A stretch of 64,000 nt of DNA from Isoetes taiwanensis (taxonomy: Eukaryota > Streptophyta > Lycopodiopsida > Isoetales > Isoetaceae): contig JAJEKV010000044.1 of assembly GCA_021234155.1 (NCBI GenBank), positions 10,698,777-10,762,776 on the forward strand. Reading direction: 5' to 3'. Made by a program: the position numbers and the translations under genes. This document shows, one piece after another, positions 56,267 through 64,000 of this stretch; the stretch's first letter is position 1, and each line of letters starts with the position of its first letter. The notes beneath the pieces were generated by a model, which saw only the letters and a list, made by a program, of their open reading frames with translations, ran no database searches and was not told the origin of the DNA.

Positions 56267-58640
56267 TCAATAGTCGCCACATGAACGTAGGCCCGTTCTG
56301 GATGAAAATGGAGATTGTCCTTTAGAATAATTTTTCTTCCAAAGAAATCTTAATCGGCATATTCTTAGATTCTTTGTAAATCAAAGTGGTGTCACCTCAA
56401 GGGTGCTCATAAGTCTAAATGCAATGGCAAGTCTTTCATTATGGTGCAAATTTTCATCTCTAGAGCCATTCTTTCTAATTTAGAATATAGTTCTTCCGGG
56501 ACTCGAGGATGTTTTTGTCATGTATAGAAAACTTATGGACCTTGCCGCCAACCTGTAATTGTGCTCAATCCACATGCCTTCTTTCATGCCTCGCTCGCTA
56601 TTATCTTTCTTAGTTTCCAAGCTTCATTCCATTTGCCCTCCGGCAAAGATAGACATTTGATAGCAAAGATACATACAGAGTCACTTGTAGGATCCGGGGC
56701 AAGTATACGCCAAGCAGTCAAGACCGAGCTCTTTCAATGTCACCATATATTCTACATGCACTCAACAAAGCCTTCCATGCACAATATCGATGAAATGGCA
56801 TGTTATTCAAAAGCTCATTTGCCAAAGAAAGTTGTCCAATTCTACCAAACACTTAATGTTCGCTAGGCTTGATACCATGCTCATGACTTAGAGAGACAAA
56901 ATAAAGACAGCCCTCATCAACCAGCCCTAATGGCTACAAGCGTAAAGAACCTCCACAAGAGTAATGTCATCCCCGTCTAACACCATATTTTTGCATTTTC
57001 TCGAAAAATTGAAGAGCCTCAAGCATACAAACATGTTGTGCATGTGGCGCCAATAATGGAAGTCCATGTTATCATGTCCACATTGTCCATTTTGTCAAAT
57101 ATCCCGAAAGTGCATCACCGAGCCTACCACATTTTCCATATGATTTTACTTAGCAAGGACTTCGCAGCATTTGAATCAAAGTAACTTTCTCAGATGAATA
57201 AGTCCGTCCCCGCATAAGATAGCAACATTTGTCAAACCATGGAGTGAAATTGCGGCCCGCTTAACATCTTCTTTTGCATCCGGATGAATAATTGAAGTAC
57301 GCCATTGCAATGATTGTTGTATATGTCAGAATTATTGAAGTCCAAGATATCACGCTTTCAAATATTTTATCAAATATTTTGCATGCATCATCTAAGCAAC
57401 CACATTTTCCATAAAAACTTATAAGAGAATTCTCCATAGCGACATCGTAACTAAGTTGACCATTAATCATAGCTGCATGGATTAGCCTCGCCTCCTGCTA
57501 AAGCTACAATAGTGCCACATGCACTTAAAACAAGTACTAAAAGTGACTTTATCAGTCAAGCACATTGTTTCGCATTTCCAAACATTTTTAGGCTTTTTTC
57601 TTTGCTATGCCACATTGGTTATATGTCATAATCATGGCATTCCAACAGTCAAATTTTGGTTTTGTATACCGCAAACATCTTTTGGCATCGATATACTTGG
57701 GAACTTGCAATACATAATAATCAACTTTGTGCAACATCATCATCCAACCGACATCTGGTTCCAATAATACACGAATGGACTATCCTCCCTTCTTCCGCCC
57801 TCAAATCTATTGAAGAACAAGTCCTAAGGATACTACATTGTGGATTCTATCCGCCTTATGTCAGCGATTGCATTCCATCAGAAAGTTCGATAACATCTTT
57901 TACAATCTCCAATTATAGCATAGGCTCCAATTATAGCATTCCATGATACCACATTCCTTTGAAGAGTTCTCGCCAAACGTGGTCTTTGCATCATATAGAC
58001 AACCAGCCTTGCAGTACATGTTCGCCAGAGCAAGTGCCAAACAAAAACACGTGATTCAAAGCCACTGCTTAATAATAAGCGATGGATCTGCTACTATGCT
58101 GAGTTAGTGTTGCCGGAGCTTTCAAAACAAGAGAAAAAGCAACCTTTATTCCTTCCACATTTTCAAACATCATTTGTCGAAACAAAACTAATGATTTCCA
58201 CTTCATGCCCATATCGTATATATGCTTCCATCATTGAAGTCCAAACATACACATCTCTTTGTGGTATCTTATTAAAAACAGCCCTCGTGCATCAATAAAA
58301 TTTCCACATTTTAAGATGTTTCAACCAGACATTCCTATAAACATTTTCTTCCTTCAACCCCACCTCCCGATAAGGTGGAATGAACCCTCTTGACATCCGA
58401 CATCGCACTGACATCAACACATGCCCATAGAAGAGCAAAGATATACAACATGACTTGCACGAATCCGCTTATTCAGAGAGTCTAGAACCTCATCTAATTT
58501 TCCTTCCTTAGCTAATTTTACTAATCTAAGGACGATATTTCCTTTGACATTCCTTCTCAAATTACCGATAGCCACATAATCATTCCCATTTTGGTATTCC
58601 AGAGAAAGGTGTGTATAACCTGATCCCAAAAAAAGAAAAA
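56267..58640 (-). pseudogene. DYW-class PPR protein pseudogene
   Basis: Minus strand from about 58600 reads VLRLVKLAKEGKLDEVLDSL, then GNFIDARAVFNKIPQRDVCVW (about 58310-58245), SLISFYGKCGCLDDACKIFD and ESVISWTSI (57440-57330), GIFDKMDNVDMITWTSIIGA (57095-57040), GKWNEAW and KLERMALEMK (E domain, 56640-56440), HNERLAIALGL (56440-56405) and the C-terminal RSCGDY followed by TGA (56267-56269) where the canonical ending is GDYW. DYW proteins act in organellar C-to-U RNA editing. About a dozen frameshifts and stops make it a pseudogene. Confidence 0.8.
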
Positions 58641-58904
58641 CGAGAGAGAAAATTCTTGACCTGCAAACAATATCATCAACACTACGCAAAAAAATAAATA
58701 CCTAAAGCTTTGTGTCCAAAACAAGGGCACAATGGTCCTTTGTCCATCATGCACCAAGGCTGCATAGGGAACTCCAAGTGCACTTAGCATCATAGAAAGA
58801 TGATTGATAGTCCTTCACCTGTATTTCTAATTCATCGATGCGCAATATGCATGTGTCGCCAAACATTCAATACCTTGATAATTATCATTGCTGAAAGCAT
58901 CTTT

Positions 58905-59195
58905 TTGAGGATGCTTGTATGCCATATGCTGCAAAATCCATTGTATTCGCACTGGATCATCATGCATGGAAAACAAATTGCAACATATTGCAACCGAAGA
59001 GCAAGCCTAACAGAAAGTTGAATCCTTACTAGTTAAAAGTTGAATCCTTACTAGTTGCTCACATTATCCGTTCGAGAGGATGTTTGTATGCTATATGCTG
59101 CAAAACTCATGTATTAGCTCTTGGATCATGAAATGCATGCAGAAAGAATTGCAACATATTGCCAACCGAAGAGAAAGCCTAACAGCAGTTGAGAA
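58905..59195. repeat. Tandem duplication, two units of about 170 bp
   Basis: GAGGATG(C/T)TTGTATGC(C/T)ATATGCTGCAAAA recurs at about 58908 and 59077. Both are followed by GGATCAT, GAATTGCAACATATTGC and CCGAAGAG(C/A)AAGCCTAACAG. Confidence 0.85.
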
Positions 59196-59199
59196 GCTG

Positions 59200-60140
59200 T
59201 ATCTTGAGAGTCCTATTTTGATTAGAACCTTCAATGCAATCCTAGGTAGAAAGTATGATGCAGAGAAATGTAGGCCTATGATTTCCTACGGAGATATAAT
59301 CTGAAATGCAGGTATGTATCTAGAATATGAGTACAATACATACCAATACCTGGTTAATGTGATGGATGCTGCAAAGTGAGATGCTTCAGGATTTCACTCA
59401 GTAAATATCAAGCACACAAGTTTCTTTCCTTTTCTTCCTGAATGCCTTATTGTTCAACACATAACACCTATGGAAGAAATATAGGAGGAAATTTACGCGG
59501 GTATAATTTGATGTTAACCTTATTTTCACGCAAATGTCTTTTGTAATGTCATTCTCCCGCACATTTAATTCCAAGATGTTATTACCTTTAAATGTTCGAT
59601 ATAAAACCTTCAAGTTTTTGAAGGTCATGCAAATGCATCGGCTCGTGGTCCCCTGTTCCAATCCTTTGAAAAAATGTTCGAGCCCGCTATAAGAGTGCAT
59701 GCATTATATCATAATATCTTTTTTAAAGGGTAACTGGTACCATATACCTTCCAAATCCCTTTGAAACAAGATCCATGGAGGAATGGACAAAAACAGTAAA
59801 GAATGCTAAGCAGCTCATTCCAGAAGCTCTTAAATTCGACATTCCGTCTCCGCCTCTTCCTACTCTTCGCCCATCCGTGTTCTCTTCCATCATTTTCCTT
59901 CAATCTCTCTCACCAGCCTCCCAAACTCATTAATCTTCACAACCCACTTGATTAATCAATCCCTGACGTGAAAGCGAACAACACGAAGCTTCAAGTAGGC
60001 CGTTTGCACAAAGATTCACCCGCATAACGCCGCTACCGAAAGCACTTGCTGTGCACCAGCCGCTTTTAGTACAATACCAAGATATGCTAGGCATATGCCG
60101 GGCATATACCCGATATGCCCAGCTACCCATTGAGGTTGGG
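59200..60140. other. No recognised gene
   Basis: Mixed AT-rich sequence. Near 60080 a short motif GATATGC(C/T)AGGCATATGCC is locally repeated. Confidence 0.4.
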
Positions 60141-60186
60141 GGTCCAGGGTTTGCCCCTGTGGGCAACCTAAAAATGAACTAAAAAT

Positions 60187-60216
60187 TAAAGTGACCTACT
60201 TGAGGTCACTTTAATG
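60187..60216. promoter_or_regulatory. Hairpin upstream of methyltransferase copy 2
   Basis: ATTAAAGTGACCT, loop ACTTG, then AGGTCACTTTAAT. It has the same arms as 22028-22060 in the same position relative to the gene. Confidence 0.55.
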
Positions 60217-61190
60217 TTGGTTATTCCGACCTCTCGAGCGCCCGACGCACATGGCTTATGGCTTCAAGCAAGCATGAGCAGCTACGCAACGCCGATCTTG
60301 CCCGCGCTCCTCAGGCATTCTTCATCGTGCTTTTCTTTCTTCCGCTTTCTGATTTTGTTGACTTGTGGTGACCAAACTTATGACTTTGCAGAACTCCCAT
60401 AATCCGCGACTGATCGAGTCGGGCTAGACCATCTAGCCATGGAAAATGCATGGGTTTCAAAGAGATGTTCTTGAATGCATGTTCATGCTGCTGATGAGTT
60501 TGTCAATCAAGAAATCTTGATTTTGGAGCAATGGTTTTGATACAAATGTGTATGCCATGTGTGCAACCTATTAGAATGAAAACTGCGGAAATATCTCGCG
60601 AATGAACAATCATGGGATGACCCCTAAGAATCCCATTATAGAGTTTCTTTTGGGGTTGCATGCCCGTAGCTTCTATTGTAGAAGTTATGATGGAGGTGAA
60701 TACAATTTATACCCTGCTTGAAAAGCTGGATATTCATGCCTTAATAACATTGAACTGCTTTCAAGGCTTTGAAACCTCCCACAAAATTGAAGTTGGTCGT
60801 GACAAAAAAGGCATAGCACGAGAGCAAAGGATATGTCAACTCCGAACTTCTAGGAATGGTGAGCAGTTGTTTATTTAATCTAACCCACTATAGAAGCTCA
60901 TGAACATAACACCATATGTACTTCCTTTTTATGTAGTTCTACTATTTTTTCAGATCGGCCTGCTACACATTTTAGTTCCCTACAAAATTACAGCTTTATC
61001 AAACTGAAATCTCATCAAAATTCTCACGTGTCTATGATTCTAGGATATCTTGACAATGTCGCTTTGTTTCTAGAGGAGACACACATGGCTGTCGCACAGC
61101 TTTGTTTTGAGCATGGGGTAGCTCAGCTATGATTGGTATTATAGATTCTCACAACACCGCCTTACTGTTGTAGAAAGCATTTGACATGTA
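60216..61190 (+). pseudogene. Putative methyltransferase (PMT/QUA3 family), 5' fragment, copy 2
   Basis: This is the counterpart of 21000-22030 in opposite orientation. The first exon resembles MASSKHEQLRNADLA followed by a hydrophobic FFIVLFFLPL stretch and a stop near 60370. The middle (60640-60880) repeats the intron-like tract at 21350-21600. An acceptor TTCTAG|GATATCTTGACAATG (about 61040) opens DILTMS and decays at once. Downstream exons (EVDRVLRPGGYW and later) are absent. Non-functional. Confidence 0.7.
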
Positions 61191-61304
61191 ATGAAGCTCC
61201 TTCTCGTAGGTTCTACTTAATCTTTTCCTTCCTATATGTTATATCCAATTTTTGTTTGCACCTATTTTCTTTTCTTCAAAATTACCACAAAGATGACATA
61301 TATG

Positions 61305-61563
61305 TGGACTCATTTATTATGAGCATTTATATGACAATCAGAGACACCTATATAATCATATATTTTTTGTTACTTGACGAGACACGATATATGCTTTATT
61401 TATTAGGGAGGATTACAGTGATATACATATCCATTGATTACGTAAGATTGTGGACTTATTTATTGTGGGCCATTTATGCATATAATCATGACATCTATAT
61501 AATCTCATTTTTCTCACTACACATTACTTGGACGCAGACACGATATATGGTTATTTATTAGGA
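61305..61563. repeat. AT-rich tandem duplication, two units of about 145 bp
   Basis: GTGGACT(C/T)ATTTATT(A/G)TG recurs at about 61306 and 61451, followed by ACATCTATATAATC-like and GACACGATATATG(C/G)TTATTTATTAGG motifs in both units. Confidence 0.8.
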
Positions 61564-61574
61564 GATTGCTGGCT

Positions 61575-61889
61575 CTCCCCTCTAGATCCATGGCAATCAC
61601 TAATTTCGTGAGGAGGTACAAAGGCTGGGCCATGCAGCCGAGGCCAATGTCAATGCCATCTTCCAAGTTTTTCGAAGGAGATTGACGCCAAAGCCACACC
61701 GCACTCAACCCCCAGCTTATAGAGAGGTCCCATCGAAGTTCCAAACTAGGGTAGGACTGCCACTAGTGCAACCTCCTGCATGCTATTTTATTCCTGCACC
61801 ATCCCTTCAAGCAGCCTTGGGTGATGTTCCAACATTGCCAAGCACTCACCAACAAGGCCCAGAGGTTGCCGTGACTACATGGTCTTGAC
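61575..61889 (+). CDS. Unrecognised Pro-rich ORF, possibly retroelement-derived
   Basis: An open frame from about 61590 reads EEVQRLGHAAEANVNAIFQV, then TPKPHRTQPPAYREVP and TRVGLPLVQPPACYF, ending at TGA 61887-61889. A helical start followed by a Pro-rich tail is common in plant retroelement gag proteins. No defining motif is present and there is no clear start codon. Confidence 0.25.
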
Positions 61890-64000
61890 AGCTGATTGTG
61901 ACTAAGCATTTCCTACACAAAATTTAGCAATCTTTCTTTCCATCACAATAAACCCCATGGGGAAACCTCTATCCCTCCCATGGACATAGACTCTATAGCC
62001 TCCCTCCTCAAGAAGCCAGATCAGCTCCTTCTACAAAGCACTCAACAGAGCAGAAGCAAGAGTCGACGATGAGGACTCAAGAAGAAGCGACCACGCCAAC
62101 TCGACCCGTAAGAAGAGCCACGCAGCCGCGTGAGCAGAGACAAAGAAGCCTGAACGCCGCAGCGCACCTCGTGATCGCTTTCCTGCCGCTAGGCATCACA
62201 AGCCTAGCCCCCATCATCATCAACTACAGGAGTACCTCGCCTCAATCCACATCCGTAACCTCCCCACGCAGGAACGGGATACCGACTGACGCAGTTGTCG
62301 CCGCACTAACCGCAACAATCGATCTCGATCGACTTCATCGTCCGAGGAGCCTCGACTTCCCACTTCAATAAGAGAAGCCGACACTTGCCGTGAGAGTCGA
62401 CTTCGTGACGCAGGCGTTTCACAAAAGAATATCGTACAATGGAAGCGCCATACCAACTAAGAAGAGTTCTATGCCATCCAGGAGATGGGGATCCGTGGCA
62501 AGACCACGAATATATTGATGCAGTTTTCTACACAGCCCCAAAGCAAAAGAAGCAGTATCTACCGTGGTCTCATCGGGACGCCGCACTCCTACCACCAGCA
62601 GCCTACCACGAGCGTCATGAAGCAGGAGATATCACCGCCAGCAAAGAAGCAGGATGCATCATTGAGGCAATTATCTCATTTCTCACCATAATTTAAGGAG
62701 AAATAAGGCTACCGCGCAAGTTTATTCCAAGAGGCTAAGAAGGAGTATTCTCCGTTCATTGCGCCCGGGCTTTGGTAAAAGTACCGCAATTCGCCGCCCA
62801 AATGACCATGTCATCCTAGTCAGAGTGAGCATGGCGCTTTGATATCTTCGGGACTTCGGCCATACCCTACTGCATCTAATGTGGAAGAATAGCAAGGACC
62901 GCTAAATTTCTACATCAGCCCCACAGCAGGGTAGAAGACTTGGTGCACTTTGCATGACATCTAATTAACATTCAGAACTTGGGACGCCAGGAACGCCCAA
63001 GTTAAGAAATTTCTTGAGGATAACCTATCCCATCAAGCGTATTTCAAGAATAGTTAGATTCTTAATCCAAAGAGTACAATATATGGTATATAGCCAAATA
63101 TATTTGCTGCCAACCTTTAAAATGTTTTTGTTGATTGTGTATTTGGTTCCAAAACTATATCGCAAATACATGAATGCAATAAAGGAAATAAATTTTAACT
63201 AAGGCGGTCAACCGTGCGTGATAGAATTGCGCAACAGTCAACAACACAGAGAGGCCAACAATTTATAAGAAACTGGTCAGCAACCCATTGCAAGGAACTT
63301 GCTCGAGGAATACCGCCTCTTAACCCTCGTATAAGAAATGCCTAAATGAAGTCGTGAGTCAATAGCAAAAGCCCTATCAGGTACAAGCATCACGCAAGGC
63401 CGGGATAACAACGCCAAGAGCCGCAAAACAACACCTCGAAGTCGGGAAGGAAGGAAGAGGAGCGAGGCTTGAGGCCCCGCATGACACCCCAATACCAGCC
63501 CAACGACCTCACCCAAGCAAGGAGGAAGTACAAGACCACAGAGGGAGTGTGCTAAGGACGTTAGTGGGCCCCCATTATCAAAGTTGTAAGTGACCTCATT
63601 AATCGCACGTGAAGGCGCGGTGCCGAGCGCATGGCTAATAGGTCGTATGAAAGTGAGGCTGGCTAGACGAGATGAATGAATACTCTTTAATGCCTACCGG
63701 ATGAAGGACAAGTGACAAAGGCAAGGTGGCTGCCGCAGTCCTACATATGATGTAAAAGGCGCTGTCACATAAGCTTGCCGGCATATGTCGGCAGGGTTTT
63801 GAAGCCTGCTGGTCAAGAAACACGGCAGCCAAGAGTGGTTACCAGCCATATGATGCAACAGCTTTGGCTGTGCTGCAAAGAGGAAATAAGTCCGTGCGTG
63901 CTATACCAAGTTAATTCAAGGAGGCCGAGGTCAGAGGTGCCAAAGCTAAGTGAATGTGATGCACCGGCTGATAAGCATCAAGGGTTGAATGACGAATAAG
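61890..64000. other. Unrecognised sequence to window end
   Basis: Short ORFs such as 62069-62371 and 62439-62696 (PYQLRRVLCHPGDGDPWQDH) have no recognised domain. CG-rich composition up to 62830, and again after 63330, resembles the transposon interiors elsewhere in the window rather than genic sequence. No paired repeat was found here. Confidence 0.4.

Larger units (their letters stand above)
53879..60163. mobile_element. 6.3-kb insertion-like block in the right arm
   Basis: In the left arm CAAAAATA runs straight into AAAATGAACTAAAAATTAAAG (about 22044-22076). In the right arm these are separated by 53879-60163, with AAAAAT on both sides. Ends carry dyads (AGGGTTGCCCTCC near 53894, GGTTTGCCCCTGTGGGCAACC near 60141). 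It holds an LTR-like tract and a PPR pseudogene. The element class is unclear. Confidence 0.45.

Noticed and set aside
60141-60168. Helitron 3' end (hairpin followed by CTAA)
   Set aside because: The hairpin touches CTAA instead of lying about ten bases upstream, the next base is A rather than T, and no TC-type 5' end was found.
61181-61561. 126-codon hydrophobic ORF resembling a membrane protein
   Set aside because: It spans an AT-rich tandem duplication. The Ile/Tyr-rich composition is explained by the repeat.

Overview
This looks like a piece of a very large plant nuclear genome, most likely a gymnosperm and probably a conifer. There are no bacterial operons. Genes are sparse, spliced and mostly broken. 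The recognisable families are plant ones: F-box proteins, DYW-type pentatricopeptide repeat (PPR) proteins, a QUA3/PMT-type putative methyltransferase and xylanase-inhibitor-like aspartic-protease-fold proteins. Most of the window is nested, decayed transposable elements: a chromovirus-like Ty3/gypsy element, a small copia-like element, DNA transposons and a Penelope-like retroelement (PLE). The conifer call is an inference; PLEs are known from conifers but are unusual in land plants.

Layout. 1-2130: 3' part of an F-box gene with its 3' flank and an expanded hexamer microsatellite. 2255-19260: an AT-rich repeat hosting the intron-containing PLE (about 2709-19050), which has ~1.45-kb direct terminal repeats. 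The PLE reverse transcriptase is split by a ~9.5-kb insertion (7026-16507). That insertion holds an inverted-repeat element, an A-rich tract with ~0.76-kb tandem units, and a 4.3-kb copia-like element that carries a PPR pseudogene. 20142-22020: methyltransferase pseudogene (minus). 22250-41900: an aspartic-protease-fold pseudogene (minus), cut in two by a 17-kb insertion flanked by an 8-bp duplication. The insertion contains a 13-kb gypsy element (26081-39123, minus). 43340-43506: 56-bp tandem repeat. 46049-49500: second F-box copy, frameshifted by a 25-bp deletion, plus a duplicated downstream exon. 49746-51695: a 1.95-kb terminal-inverted-repeat element containing a small two-exon membrane-protein gene candidate. 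52064-53193: aspartic-protease-fold gene with one frameshift. 53879-60163: an insertion-like block with a DYW PPR pseudogene (minus). 60187-61190: 5' fragment of the methyltransferase gene (plus). 61190-64000: unrecognised sequence with a short tandem duplication.

How it fits together. The order promoter block, aspartic-protease gene, AT-rich repeat, hairpin, methyltransferase gene occurs twice in opposite orientation (41.9 kb down to 20.1 kb, and 51.7 kb up to 61.2 kb). This marks an inverted segmental duplication whose arms later took different transposon insertions. Paralogous empty sites in one arm date and delimit the insertions in the other, which is the strongest internal evidence here. 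Only the F-box 3' segment at the left edge, the aspartic-protease-fold gene (apart from one base) and the small membrane-protein candidate look near-functional. All coordinates were read by eye and boundaries of repeats are approximate.
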